A DNA stretch of 28,560 bases from Candidatus Zhuqueibacterota bacterium (GCA_016783505.1 JADHWK010000031.1:1-28560); one strand, 5' to 3'; positions 13,343 to 22,597 are shown, counted from the stretch's first letter. Numbers and translations: made by a program. Notes: generated by a model not told the origin, from the letters alone.

Positions 13343-16300
13343 CTACCGCAAAAGGACCATCTTTTTGATTTTAATAAAATTGTTCACCGTCATCCTGCAG
13401 AAATATATGCCTGAGGGAATATCCCCGGCCTCCCAGGACAGGTGGTAAACCCCCGGTTCCATGACACCATCAGCCAGTCGGGCCACCTCCCGGCCCAGAA
13501 CATCATAGATAACCAGCCTGACCCGGCCCCTTTCCTTTACAGAAAACCGAATTGTCGTTGCCGAATTGAACGGATTGGGATAATTTTGTATTAAGGCAAA
13601 GTCTCTCGGTATGAAGCCGGGCTTTTCGCCAATGAACATAAAGGGCAAAACCCTCAGGGTCACCAATACGTGAATTGAATCGGCCAGGGCGGTGTGATCA
13701 ATGTGCAGATGGGCGTTGTAAAGACCAGTATCCATTCCGGCGGCATTAAAGGTCAAAGAAATTTCCTGCTCTCCTTCCTCCCTTATGTTTCCGTTTAAGG
13801 GGGATACGTACAGCCAAGTGATCCGGGCACCCAGGTCGTAGCCGTTCACATGGCAGGTGTCCCCCCGGATGGTGGCCACCAGCGTCCACCGTGCTGGGTC
13901 ATAATCGGGGGTGATGGCCAGCCCACCCGGGTCTTCGTCAGGGGAACCCGGAAATTGGGTCAGGGTGCTGATCCCACCGCTGACCGGGTCTAACCTACTT
14001 ATCCTCAGGGGGGGGATGCCGTCCTTGGAAAGAATGTAAAGGTTGGCCCCATCCGGGTCCTGGGGATGCCAGGCCAGGCCATATACCCGCAATTCATTAG
14101 CATATTGACGCAAAATCCCCCCATCCCTGCTTATTTCAAATATGTCCGTATGGGTCCCAGACACCCAGAAATGATCGGTGGATGGGTCGTAGGCGATGCT
14201 ACGGCAGGGGAAAACCGGGGTGGGGATCTCCCCTACCGCCACCCCAGAGGTGTCGAAGCCGATGATGTCCACACCAAAGCTGCCGTAAAGAAAGCTGCCA
14301 TCCCAGGCCAGATCCCGCATACCCCAGCCAGCCGATCCCCCGGGTTGTTCAAAGGAGCCGACATAGTTCCCTTCCCGATCGAAGCGATAGACATAGTTGG
14401 GCTGTTCGGAGTTGTTGGCCCCTGTGAGGTAGAAAAAGCTTGAGTCAAATTCAGCCCCCAGTATGCGCCCATCCCCGGTTGGGGTGCTGGCGTCGAAGGA
14501 GAAGACCCCTTCCCCCACCGCCGCGGTGTCCGTTCGCTCAAAGACCAACCGAATGGAATAGCTCACGGGACCGTTTCCGGGATTGCTGAGGTGAAAGGCA
14601 GCATCGGTCTGCTCCCCCTGAACAAGCTGAACCCCGACCTCAAGGGTATCCACAGCGATGTCGGGATGCAGCAGGGCAAAGTTTACCACCACAGTGTCAA
14701 AGTAGTCCATCACCACCCCTGTGACGGTATCCGGGATAAACCCCGGCTTACTGGCGGTCATTAGGTAAGTATCCGGGGGAATCTCAGAAATCGAATAGGA
14801 CCCCAGGGTATCCGTCCAGGCCTGCAGGGTGTCGGAGGCCCCTTCAACCACCACCAATGCTTCCCCCAATGGCTCACCGGTGGCTGAGTCGGTCACTGTC
14901 CCTGTTAACATCCCTGATGGGGGGGGCTCGGTGATGAAGCCCCGGTTATAGAAGGACATATAGATAACCATATAATGTTCGCCGCCATACAGGTCCTCGT
15001 CGGCCTGGAGCACCGCCCAGGACCCATCCTCAAAGGTGGCACCGTAAGTCATGTAGTAGTGGCCCTGGACCACCACCCGGTCGGTGATTTCCCGATTTAG
15101 TTGATTATAGATCACCCACAGAGATGCCGACCACATCTCCCCGTCCGCGTGGACCTGACCGATGTAGTCCTCCGGATAATGCTTATTTGAGATCAAAAAC
15201 CGCCCTGGCCAGAAGGGGTTGTGACCGTCCCAGTTGAACACCCAGTCCCGGTTAAAATCCGATATGGAAGCGCTGTAGCTGCCCGCCCAGTAATCCCCAA
15301 ACCCCTCCCCCATGGCCCCCATATGGCCCCCGCCCCAGCTAGGCACCTGGGAGTGCTGGATGGCATGGCCGTATTCGTGGAGGATGACATCAGCGTCCTC
15401 GGCATCGTCCACCCCCCCCTCACCAAAGGCGAGGCGATTTGAGCTGGGAAGATAATGAGAATTGTCGGCCCCATTTAGGCCGTGGGGATCCGCCTGAATG
15501 GGCCCGTGCTGGATACCATCGAAGCCTAAGGATTGCAGCCACCGCTGGGAGGTGTCAATGAAATAATAAACCATCACGTCCTCAAACCCCTGCTCGCTTC
15601 GGGTGAACCAGAAGGAGTCAGGATCTATGGCGGTTGCGGGTGGGCTGGTGGGCGGTTCAAAGTCCAATATTTGTACCCAGGGGCCGTTCAGGTGATACAC
15701 TCCCCCAGAAAGGGTGAGGTCCAACAGGGCCACCGTGTCCCGCTCGGCGTTGAGCTGAGGGGTGTCGGCATCCCCCCCGTCCACATAGCCCGGGTCTCCA
15801 TAATTCACCCCCGCCGTGGTCAGGGGATCGGGGTTGAAGGCGAGCCCGGTGCCATCCACATAGCAGGCCCGGTCATAGGTCCACAGGACCTCTCCGGTTC
15901 CGGCATCCACCATCACCTCCCAGTCGCCTAAGGGGTCATCTACAGGAACGGAAACATCATAGGCTAAAATGGTCTTCTCTTTGTCTCTATAAATAACCAA
16001 TTCGGCCTTTTGATCCCCGATCAATTTCCCCCGAACGCCCACTGCCCCCCGGGCGATAAGAATGGCCTCCTCCCCCGTTAGCCCCGGGCGAACCAATTTC
16101 AGGGCGATATTGGGCCAGAAGTTGTTGGTAACCATGGTCACCCAGCCCTTCCGGTTGAGAGAGACCACCAGCTCCCCCCTATAGACGGGGACACCCCTAT
16201 GGACCTGATGGAAACGGACGTGATGCCCGGCCGGGCTTTCCTGCACGGCGGTTAGTTCAAACTCGCTTAGGTCAGGTTTGATCTTGAAAAGCCGATGGTT

Positions 16301-16537
16301 TTCCCTTAAAAATTGCTCCGCCATTTCCCTGGGGGAGCCCGTCAGTGGGCCATAATTAGCCCGATAGATAGCTAACGGAATGCCCGTCCCCTTCTCAAAT
16401 CGGATGTTTCCCTTACGGATACTCTTCCGGATTTGAGAGGGTTCCGCCTGACTACCAGTGGTCAGGGGCTTGGTAGCTAAAGCAACGCTTATGCTGCCCA
16501 TCCAGATGAACAGACCCACCGCGACGATCTTTCTCAT
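13343..16537 (-). CDS. Secreted M36/M4-like metalloprotease with type IX sorting domain
   Basis: This is a 1064-aa secreted zinc protease. The signal peptide is MRKIVAVGLFIWMGSISVALA. An FTP/PepSY-like inhibitory propeptide follows (about residues 60-220; RFHQVHRGVPVYRGELVVSL). The catalytic domain has HEYGH (387-391) with the downstream Glu411 in GEGFGDYW, as in fungalysin-type (M36) enzymes. Next come a carboxypeptidase-regulatory-like Ig domain (GTVTDSATGEPL...), a region of beta-propeller-like repeats and a C-terminal sorting domain with QNYPNPFNSATTIRFSV and SGIYFCRM. The open frame extends to 16726, but those 63 codons read through a repeat element, so I use the ATG at 16537. Its ribosome site is weak. 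The protein is probably exported by Sec, then released or anchored by type IX secretion. A clear terminator follows. Confidence 0.9.
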   Translation of the reverse strand: MRKIVAVGLFIWMGSISVALATKPLTTGSQAEPSQIRKSIRKGNIRFEKGTGIPLAIYRANYGPLTGSPREMAEQFLRENHRLFKIKPDLSEFELTAVQESPAGHHVRFHQVHRGVPVYRGELVVSLNRKGWVTMVTNNFWPNIALKLVRPGLTGEEAILIARGAVGVRGKLIGDQKAELVIYRDKEKTILAYDVSVPVDDPLGDWEVMVDAGTGEVLWTYDRACYVDGTGLAFNPDPLTTAGVNYGDPGYVDGGDADTPQLNAERDTVALLDLTLSGGVYHLNGPWVQILDFEPPTSPPATAIDPDSFWFTRSEQGFEDVMVYYFIDTSQRWLQSLGFDGIQHGPIQADPHGLNGADNSHYLPSSNRLAFGEGGVDDAEDADVILHEYGHAIQHSQVPSWGGGHMGAMGEGFGDYWAGSYSASISDFNRDWVFNWDGHNPFWPGRFLISNKHYPEDYIGQVHADGEMWSASLWVIYNQLNREITDRVVVQGHYYMTYGATFEDGSWAVLQADEDLYGGEHYMVIYMSFYNRGFITEPPPSGMLTGTVTDSATGEPLGEALVVVEGASDTLQAWTDTLGSYSISEIPPDTYLMTASKPGFIPDTVTGVVMDYFDTVVVNFALLHPDIAVDTLEVGVQLVQGEQTDAAFHLSNPGNGPVSYSIRLVFERTDTAAVGEGVFSFDASTPTGDGRILGAEFDSSFFYLTGANNSEQPNYVYRFDREGNYVGSFEQPGGSAGWGMRDLAWDGSFLYGSFGVDIIGFDTSGVAVGEIPTPVFPCRSIAYDPSTDHFWVSGTHTDIFEISRDGGILRQYANELRVYGLAWHPQDPDGANLYILSKDGIPPLRISRLDPVSGGISTLTQFPGSPDEDPGGLAITPDYDPARWTLVATIRGDTCHVNGYDLGARITWLYVSPLNGNIREEGEQEISLTFNAAGMDTGLYNAHLHIDHTALADSIHVLVTLRVLPFMFIGEKPGFIPRDFALIQNYPNPFNSATTIRFSVKERGRVRLVIYDVLGREVARLADGVMEPGVYHLSWEAGDIPSGIYFCRMTVNNFIKIKKMVLLR

Positions 16538-16899
16538 TTCCCAATCATTATTTTTAATAACATAAAATTTTTCAATAAAGTTAAGACGAAATTTTAAATT
16601 AATCAAGAAAAAAGTTGTCCTGCTCTGCTGCCGGATGAAGAATTTCAGGGGCCCTTCCCCCGATAAGTCGGGGTCAGGATGACATCTGGCATCTACCCGT
16701 TTATGCTTTTCTGTGTCATGCGGCAAAAAGAAAAGCGCCCTAAGAATAAATGGGGTGCCTTTCTTAATTAAACTAGCAAGCGGATACGTGCTCGTCGGGG
16801 ATGTTGTCCCGAATCACGAAGCTTCGGGACAGGACAGTTTTCACCTTTCAGGTACCGATGGATGACAACATCCATCGGGAGCAGGGAAGCTGTAGAATA
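16538..16899. other. 362-bp intergenic region with REP-type repeats
   Basis: No gene is accepted here. It contains a relative of the TGTCATTCTGA hairpin (about 16629-16686) with inner CCCCGA-TAAG-TCGGGG (16658-16673). A GGATGTTGTC/GACAACATCC inverted pair (16799-16808 and 16864-16873) flanks a TCCCGAA...TTCGGGA palindrome (16807-16829). A weak terminator-like hairpin for the DUF6029-like gene lies at 16725-16759. Confidence 0.65.
16725..16759 (-). terminator. Possible intrinsic terminator of the DUF6029-like operon
   Basis: On the minus strand GGCACCC pairs with GGGCGCT (one mismatch and one G-T pair), followed by TTTCTTTTT. It lies about 140 bp past the stop at 16900. The stem is short and imperfect. 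Confidence 0.4.
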
Positions 16900-18297
16900 T
16901 CAAAAGCGATTAATCAACGTAAATTCAACCCCCTCAAATTCCGGACGGACGATACACACACCGCCCGCACAGATTTTTCCCTTCCTTCGGGTACCGCCGA
17001 ATATGGTCAAGTCAAAGTTCTCCAGAAAATTAACATCCAACTGACCACCCACCCAGAACTTTTTGTCCGAAACCTGATCGGTGGTTCGCTCACCTAATAT
17101 GGAAATGGTAAAAATTGGAGAATGAGCAAAACTCAACGCAAAAGCCAGATTGTAAAATTGTCGGTCGGTTAAACGGATTTTTGCATGCTGATGCTCATAA
17201 ATAAACTTTATTGAATTATAATCACTTACATTACATTTGACCGACCCCAGAAAATTCAGGTAGCGTGCTTCCAGATCTTTCTGCTCTCCACTGCCTCCTA
17301 CCAGATTCCAATCATCGGTGGGATCAAGTTCCAACTGTCCGTAATACTCCCGGTAAAGAAGCAAATTGTCATGATTTTCCGTGCGATTATGGTTCAGGGT
17401 TAATACTCCCATATCACCGAGGGTATAAGTCAACTCTACCAGATAACCTTCTTCATCATTGGCGTCCTGTACCCGCTGATGCCGATTGAGCAGTGTATAC
17501 TGATGTTCCCGAATAACGGAAGGCGGATTATTATATGTTAACCCTTCGGTCAGATCAAAGTGATCGTAGTCACGATACTCCACCAAAGCACCCAGCAGCC
17601 CGACAAACAGATTGCCCATCATATACAGTGCGCTACCTTTGGGAAATTGTTCTGGATAATCCTTGAAAGCCCTCTCAGCATAAAAACTTCCCCAGTTCAG
17701 ATTCATACTCCCGAACAAGGCTCCCCAATTCACTTTACCTTTGGAATTTAATTTGGTGGTAATGTAACTACCTCCAAAATGAAAAGCAGGGTGCGGTTTC
17801 AGTTTTAATTCAGTCCCCTGTAAGGGCTCAAATCGCCGGCCCCGGCGATCGCGGGGGCGACCTCCCAAAGCCTGAATATCCACATATTTGCTATGATACT
17901 TGAATTTCACGCCATCTATGTTGGTATCCCAGCGCAAGGTGCGGCTGTCAAATGATCGTAAAACTAATCCTCTTCCAAATAAACTGTAATAATTCCCAAT
18001 GGTTACCGCTAAATTTTTGGTGTGGTATTCCACAAATCGTTGGGAAACTCCCTGACCGATGGTGTCCTGGGAATAAGGCTGTGGGGGTAGATGAAATTCA
18101 TAGCGGAGACCTATCCGCCAGTTCTGATGTTTCAAATAAACATCTGTCCAGTCTTCAAAATATTTCTCGTCTGTCTTACGATCAAGGGAATATTCTAAAT
18201 AGTTGTTACCCTGTAACTCTATTTGTGCTAACCCCCCCCCCGTCGTTAGAAATAGAGCCCAAATAGAAACCAAAAAAATTGAAAATCGAATCTTCAT
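16900..18297 (-). CDS. DUF6029-like outer-membrane beta-barrel protein
   Basis: This 465-aa protein has a signal peptide (MKIRFSIFLVSIWALFLTTGGGLAQ) and then alternating amphipathic beta-strand sequence, ending in Phe (FTLINRF), as outer-membrane barrels do. Motifs such as GNYYSLFGRGLVLRSF and DGVKFKYHSKYVDIQALGG fit the DUF6029 family of FCB-group bacteria. The gene lies 8 bp after a TlpA-like thioredoxin gene, which itself follows a PEGA/Omp28-like lipoprotein gene, so all three are probably one operon. I recall these three types being neighbours in Bacteroidota. A shared envelope role is likely, but the function is not known. The ATG at 18297 has no good Shine-Dalgarno; coupling to the upstream gene may help translation. 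Confidence 0.75.
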   Translation of the reverse strand: MKIRFSIFLVSIWALFLTTGGGLAQIELQGNNYLEYSLDRKTDEKYFEDWTDVYLKHQNWRIGLRYEFHLPPQPYSQDTIGQGVSQRFVEYHTKNLAVTIGNYYSLFGRGLVLRSFDSRTLRWDTNIDGVKFKYHSKYVDIQALGGRPRDRRGRRFEPLQGTELKLKPHPAFHFGGSYITTKLNSKGKVNWGALFGSMNLNWGSFYAERAFKDYPEQFPKGSALYMMGNLFVGLLGALVEYRDYDHFDLTEGLTYNNPPSVIREHQYTLLNRHQRVQDANDEEGYLVELTYTLGDMGVLTLNHNRTENHDNLLLYREYYGQLELDPTDDWNLVGGSGEQKDLEARYLNFLGSVKCNVSDYNSIKFIYEHQHAKIRLTDRQFYNLAFALSFAHSPIFTISILGERTTDQVSDKKFWVGGQLDVNFLENFDLTIFGGTRRKGKICAGGVCIVRPEFEGVEFTLINRF

Positions 18298-18305
18298 ACC
18301 ATTGG

Positions 18306-18806
18306 CTAATTTAATAATTTTTTTATCTTTTCCTCAAGTTCCTTTTCATCCCCAACCCGGTAACCCATATGGGTGTATACTATTTGTCCGTCCCTATCCA
18401 GCAATACTGTATAGGGAAGAAGAGTACCCCGGAATAGTTTCAGGACCTCATTATTAGTATCCAACAAAATGATAAAAGGATACCGATGGGACCTTACAAA
18501 GCTTTTTACCCTTCCCACCGTCTTGGGATCATCCACCGAGATGGCTAAAAACTTTACCCCTTTTTCTGAATGGTTCTTATAGATCTTTTTGATCTTCTTC
18601 AATTCCTCAATACACGGCATACACCAGGTCGCCCAAAAGTTCATTACAATGGGACCTTCACCCAGATTTTCATAAAGTTGGTAATTTTTTCCGTTTAAAT
18701 CCGGCAAAGTAAAATCCGGAGCCCTATTCGATGTTTCTTTTTCCTCCTGCGCTAGCCCCATCGTGGTAATGACTAACATAATTAAAAAGGCTAAACTGCG
18801 CTTCAT
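18306..18806 (-). CDS. TlpA/ResA-like thioredoxin, exported
   Basis: This is a 166-aa periplasmic thiol-disulfide oxidoreductase. A signal peptide (MKRSLAFLIMLVITTMGLAQ) precedes a TlpA-type thioredoxin fold with APDFTLPDLNGK, the redox motif WCMPC (Cys62, Cys65) and the cis-Pro loop LLPYTVLLD. It probably reduces or isomerises disulfides in envelope proteins. A strong GGAGGAG site precedes the ATG. It sits between the Omp28-like lipoprotein (51-bp gap), which carries its own CLPC motif, and the DUF6029-like barrel (8-bp gap). This suggests a redox relay serving the outer membrane (inference). Confidence 0.92.
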   Translation of the reverse strand: MKRSLAFLIMLVITTMGLAQEEKETSNRAPDFTLPDLNGKNYQLYENLGEGPIVMNFWATWCMPCIEELKKIKKIYKNHSEKGVKFLAISVDDPKTVGRVKSFVRSHRYPFIILLDTNNEVLKLFRGTLLPYTVLLDRDGQIVYTHMGYRVGDEKELEEKIKKLLN

Positions 18807-18857
18807 AACTCCTCCATTTCTTACTCTTATTTTTTCAGTTTTTTTTGTTGGGTTGGC

Positions 18858-20075
18858 TTAAAATCGGGGATAACGGGTCCAGGCAGCCTGTAAAACCTGT
18901 TTGGTGTTCAGGTCTTGTAAAAAAGCTACCACGGTAAGGTCCTGTCCCCATTGGCTTTTTAAGGCAAACTGAAAATCTGAGTGAATTTTCATGCCGGAAA
19001 ACAAATCCACCGGCTGAACATCTTCGTCGGTATAAAAATCGCGAAAAACGGCCTCGAAGTGCATCTGTCCATTGGTGCCCGGAGGGTTTTGGTAATCAAT
19101 CACATCCTCAATCAGGGCAATATGCAACACGGTGCCAGAAGGAAGATCTTGCAAGGCTTTGACTTGTATCCTTCCGCTGATCAGGGTATCCCCACGCTCT
19201 AATTGCTGTAAAGCAATAGTGGCACTGGGACTTTGCTGGAGATGTGTTTCTATCAGCGTTCGGTAACTTTGTTCATCCAGGGGGCTATCGATCGGTTCAC
19301 CGTCAACATATGCCCGTGGGATAGATTGGAGTTGATAAAACAGCATACGGGAATCATTTCCATCTTTCCCGGAAAGATACATCGGGTCGAATGGAGAAGG
19401 CGAATTGGTGTGATATCCGACGGCAATTATTTGGGCGATGCCGTAGCTATCCAACAACTCGTCTACAATAGCATCGGCCTGGGGACAGGGGAGACAATTG
19501 GTATTGGAAAAATGCTCCAGTAGCACAACCCGTTTTAAAATTAAATTTTCAGTTATCCGAATTAATTGATTTGATGTTATTTGAATGTCCTTTTGTACCG
19601 GCTGGTAATTGCTTTTCCATATTTGAATACGATAGTTTCCTTCTGGAATTCCCGGTAAATTCAAGGGGGTATAGCCAAAATCCAATCTGTTAATGTAGAC
19701 CCGAGCGCTGTCGGGAACGGTGGTAATCTGCAGATCCCCAGAGGTGACTCTGTTCAATTCAAACTGAACAGTCTTTTCCCAACCTTCTTCCACGGTCACC
19801 AAGGCGGAATCTGGTGTTGGTTTGGTGGTCGCTAAAAAAACATGAACCACGTGTTCGCCTGCAGGGACATTTTCCAGCAGAGCAGGTGTCTCTTCACCAG
19901 TATCTTTATAATCCAGAAAAATCCGCGCCCCGTAATAATTTACCGATGTCACCAGCAAATTCCCAAATTCCGGGTTATAACTGACGATATTCCCTTCTTT
20001 GGTCGTACAGGACATCAAAATCATATATAAAACAAACAAATAATTCAATAAACGGAAAGGCCAAATTCGACGCAT
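18858..20075 (-). CDS. Lipoprotein with two PEGA domains and an Omp28-like thioredoxin-fold domain
   Basis: This 405-aa lipoprotein has a lipobox, LMSC, at Cys23. Residues 35-115 and 110-180 form two PEGA-type beta domains (GARIFLDYKDTGEETPALLENVPAGEH and ARVYINRLDFGYTPLNLPGIPEGNY). The C-terminal half begins VVLLEHFSNTNCLPCPQAD, the thioredoxin-like start of Omp28-type proteins with a CxxC (CLPC). It continues with IPRAYVDGE and a final beta-rich part. It is probably anchored in the outer membrane facing the periplasm or the surface. It heads the operon with tlpA-like and DUF6029-like genes. The ribosome site is weak (GGGG before the ATG). Domain calls are good; function is inferred from neighbours. 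Confidence 0.82.
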   Translation of the reverse strand: MRRIWPFRLLNYLFVLYMILMSCTTKEGNIVSYNPEFGNLLVTSVNYYGARIFLDYKDTGEETPALLENVPAGEHVVHVFLATTKPTPDSALVTVEEGWEKTVQFELNRVTSGDLQITTVPDSARVYINRLDFGYTPLNLPGIPEGNYRIQIWKSNYQPVQKDIQITSNQLIRITENLILKRVVLLEHFSNTNCLPCPQADAIVDELLDSYGIAQIIAVGYHTNSPSPFDPMYLSGKDGNDSRMLFYQLQSIPRAYVDGEPIDSPLDEQSYRTLIETHLQQSPSATIALQQLERGDTLISGRIQVKALQDLPSGTVLHIALIEDVIDYQNPPGTNGQMHFEAVFRDFYTDEDVQPVDLFSGMKIHSDFQFALKSQWGQDLTVVAFLQDLNTKQVLQAAWTRYPRF

Positions 20076-20257
20076 AAGAAACCCCGAATTAATATCTCAA
20101 ATAGCAAACTTATTAAAAAAAGCTACTTAGACGGTTTCTGTTACTAACTTGGAATAACTTGAGTGGCTCTTCTATTCAATTACGGGGCATAACATTTTGG
20201 TTTAAAATAAGAAATGTTTTTCTAACTGTCAAGAAAAAAATTAACTGACACAAAAAA

Positions 20258-20297
20258 ATAAAAAAACCGCCGGATCCTTTTTGAAACCCCGACGGTT
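20258..20297 (-). terminator. Intrinsic terminator of the 20371-21129 gene
   Basis: On the minus strand AACCGTCGG pairs with CCGGCGGTT (9 bp including one G-T pair), followed by TTTTTTTATTTTTTT. It lies about 75 bp past the stop codon and separates this gene from the lipoprotein operon. Confidence 0.85.
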
Positions 20298-20370
20298 TCC
20301 TGCTGCTGAACATGTGGCAGTAAAAGAGTATTCAGTCCTACAGCTAGTTCAGACAAACGTTCTTAATCAC

Positions 20371-21129
20371 TCATCTCACCAACAACATCTTTTTCACAGC
20401 GATAAAATTTTTGGCCTTCACCTGATAAAAGTATACCCCGCTGGGCATGGGGTTTCCCTGTTGGTCTCGTCCATCCCAGGCCACTCGGTAAAGTCCCGCT
20501 AACACATCCCCATCCACTAAGGTGACCACCTCTCGACCCAGGATGCTGTAAACCCTGAGCGTTACCAACCCCTTTCCCTTGACGTTAAATGCAATAATAG
20601 TCCTGGCGTTAAAAGGATTGGGTGAATTGGGCCACAGACGAAAATTACCCGGGCTTCCTGCATGCGGTTCAGGGACAGCACCTACCTGAGCAATGGTGGT
20701 GAAGGTAATCCCCGCCTCCTGTGTGGTATCCCCTAAGGAACGAAGTGTCATGGTCACCCTCCCCTCACCGGGAAGGCCAGAGGGATATACATGCACGGTA
20801 ACCGTCTCCGTCTGGGCGGGCTGGAAGGGATAGTTCAGGGTGTTCCCGATGACGCACATTTGGCCCACACAAAAATTGGAACCCCAACCGGTGGGAAGCT
20901 CTGCTCTCTTGACGAAACGATAAGTGTCCGCTGAAGTACCCGTATTCGTCAAAAAGGATAGGAAGACGGCCTCCGAGTCGGGATGGATGACCCTGAGTGT
21001 TTCATCAGCCATGTAGCTGAAACCATAGTCCTGAACCCTATCCGGTTCCTGATGATCGGAACCGTAAGAGAATGGCACTGTGGCAAAAGTAAATAAAATT
21101 ACAAACATACAGAACCATTTAGTTTGCAT
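20371..21129 (-). CDS. Secreted protein with C-terminal type IX sorting domain
   Basis: This 252-aa protein has a signal peptide (MQTKWFCMFVILFTFATVPFSYG). A beta-sandwich-like middle (about residues 28-155) contains two Cys (CVGQMC) and patterns such as NTGTSADTYRFV and FQPAQTETVTVHVYP, which resemble Ig-like or 'dispersed' repeat domains. The last 85 residues are a clear sorting domain: LWPNSPNPFNARTIIAFNV, then VYSILGREVVTL and MPSGVYFYQVKAKNF. The ATG at 21129 has a GGAGA site 6 bases upstream. No enzymatic motif is seen. It may be a short surface or matrix protein. A possible gene relic overlaps its 5' end, and a strong terminator follows it. Confidence 0.82.
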   Translation of the reverse strand: MQTKWFCMFVILFTFATVPFSYGSDHQEPDRVQDYGFSYMADETLRVIHPDSEAVFLSFLTNTGTSADTYRFVKRAELPTGWGSNFCVGQMCVIGNTLNYPFQPAQTETVTVHVYPSGLPGEGRVTMTLRSLGDTTQEAGITFTTIAQVGAVPEPHAGSPGNFRLWPNSPNPFNARTIIAFNVKGKGLVTLRVYSILGREVVTLVDGDVLAGLYRVAWDGRDQQGNPMPSGVYFYQVKAKNFIAVKKMLLVR

Positions 21130-21332
21130 GGATTCTCCGGTCTTATATTTAAGGCTGGGGCAGACTTGTTATGGCCGTTGGTTCCGGGGTAAGTTATTTG
21201 ATAAGAAGCATCTTTCTGCTCGCTATAGACCACATGTTTGGCGATCTGATATTGGGCGAAAACAATACCCAAAGAAGTAAAGACCAACGCTAAAACCAGG
21301 ACTAAGAAATTAGCCCCGTAACTTCGGGGCAA
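21099..21332 (-). pseudogene. Probable relic of a secreted-protein gene
   Basis: A 77-codon frame overlaps the next gene by 31 bp. It encodes a signal-like segment (ANFLVLVLALVFTSLGIVFAQ) followed by YQIAKHVVYSEQKDASYQI, which resembles the start of FCB secreted proteins of the type 'QYxIxxsVxxxgg..ss.sYxl.gtvGQ'. The rest of such a protein is absent. The only start at the 5' end is a TTG inside a GCCCCGTAACTTCGGGGC hairpin, and no ribosome site is seen. I read it as a truncated remnant, though a small secreted peptide is possible. Confidence 0.35.
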
Positions 21333-21440
21333 CTAAAATAGTGGTCTACAGCCCGTAGGGAATGATGATATAGAAACAAGGATTGCCTAAATTTTAAAAT
21401 CTTGGTAATTTTTGAAATTAAAGTGGAACGTTTTTGTTGC

Positions 21441-21464
21441 CAATTCTTAGAAATTCCGAGACGT
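21441..21464 (+). repeat. Dispersed 24-bp repeat, copy B
   Basis: It starts CAATTCTTAGAAATTCCGAG and continues ACGT. It differs at one position from 9529-9552. It lies 3' of the prenyltransferase gene, in the 205-bp gap (21333-21537) before the gene relic. Confidence 0.6.
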
Positions 21465-21537
21465 CAATAGTTAATTTTTTTCTACACGTTCAAAACAAAA
21501 ACATGGATTCAAAACCCGGTTTTTGGGTATTACCTGT

Positions 21538-22512
21538 TTAAATAAAATAACCCACTACTTTATCCGCCACATACCCAAGGGCGATAAGGCCACCCGTAAA
21601 CAGATGAACCATAACAGTCCCGGCATTGGCGGGAACGAGACGGGTGGGTTGGGCGTAATATTTCCGGGTCATCCAAACTGCTCTGAGGGCCATAGGAAAG
21701 GTTAAAAGACCCAGCAGGGCAAAGGGGGACACCAGCCCGAAGGCCACCCCCAAAATTAAGGAAAGGTAGGTGGCCGTCATGATGGCAATATAGCCGATTA
21801 CCCCCTTCCTAAGTCCCAACCTCACCACCCAATGAGCCTTGCCCACCGTTTTGTCCGCTTTGTAGTCGGGAAATTGGTTGATATAGAGGACCCCGGTTAT
21901 CAAAAAGGCCACCGGCAGGGCGGCTACGGCCGGCTCCCAGGCTAACGCCTGGGTCTGTACGTAATATGAGCCCAGGGTCATAAGCACGCCGAAGTTTAAC
22001 CCCACCGCCAGTTCCCCCAGCCCTAAGTTGGCCAGTCGGAACGGGGGGGCAGTATAAAAGAAGCTGCAGAATATCCCGATGATCCCCAACCAGAGGACGG
22101 GCAGCCCCCGGGCCCAGGCCAGGTAGAGACCGATCAAGCTGCCAAGGGCGTAGAGGATCAGCGATTCTGCCAGCACCACCCTGGAGGACAGAAGTCCCCG
22201 CTGGATGAGTCGGCTCCCTCCCGTGAAGGGCCTTACGTAATCCACGTTAACCCCATCACAGCCGCTCTTGTGGTCGAAGTAGTCATTGGCCACGTTGCAG
22301 CCGGCATGCAGGAACACCCCCCCGATCAGGGTAAGCAAAAAATAGAAGGGACGAAAGACCCCGGCGACCGCCCAGGCCACCGCCGCGCCCAGGACGATGG
22401 GAACAACCGAGGCGGTGAAGAAGGGAGCCCTCAGCTCCTCAAGCAGAAACCTTACCCTGGGGGGCCTATCGGAACAGACCGAGCTTTTTCCCTTTTTGTT
22501 GTTCTGTTTCAC
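21538..22512 (-). CDS. menA: UbiA-family prenyltransferase, probably MenA
   Basis: This is a 324-aa integral membrane prenyltransferase of the UbiA superfamily. The first Asp-rich motif is NVANDYFDHKSGCDG (about residues 74-88) and the second is NQFPDYKADKTVGK (about 213-226); both bind prenyl diphosphate through Mg2+. About eight hydrophobic helices follow the UbiA pattern. The NxxNDYFDxxxGxD form and length fit 1,4-dihydroxy-2-naphthoate polyprenyltransferase, which makes demethylmenaquinone in the inner membrane. Related UbiA enzymes cannot be excluded, since no other men genes are in the window. The start is GTG at 22512 with only a weak AGAG upstream. It lies 3' of ssb, beyond a terminator. 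Confidence 0.8.
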   Translation of the reverse strand: MKQNNKKGKSSVCSDRPPRVRFLLEELRAPFFTASVVPIVLGAAVAWAVAGVFRPFYFLLTLIGGVFLHAGCNVANDYFDHKSGCDGVNVDYVRPFTGGSRLIQRGLLSSRVVLAESLILYALGSLIGLYLAWARGLPVLWLGIIGIFCSFFYTAPPFRLANLGLGELAVGLNFGVLMTLGSYYVQTQALAWEPAVAALPVAFLITGVLYINQFPDYKADKTVGKAHWVVRLGLRKGVIGYIAIMTATYLSLILGVAFGLVSPFALLGLLTFPMALRAVWMTRKYYAQPTRLVPANAGTVMVHLFTGGLIALGYVADKVVGYFI

Positions 22513-22530
22513 CTAAAACACTCTTTTATC

Positions 22531-22555
22531 AAAAAGGCGGGACCGGGCCCCGCCT
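22531..22555 (-). terminator. Intrinsic terminator of ssb
   Basis: On the minus strand AGGCGGG and CCCGCCT form a 7-bp GC-rich stem with a short loop, followed by TTTTTGAT. It starts about 43 bp after the ssb stop and ends near the start of the prenyltransferase gene. Confidence 0.8.
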
Positions 22556-22597
22556 GAATGAAAACTCAACCAACTTACTACAACCTTCCCTACCCAT

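Noticed and set aside
16538-16726. 63 extra N-terminal codons for the metalloprotease
   Set aside because: They read through a REP-type repeat, and a normal signal peptide begins at 16537.
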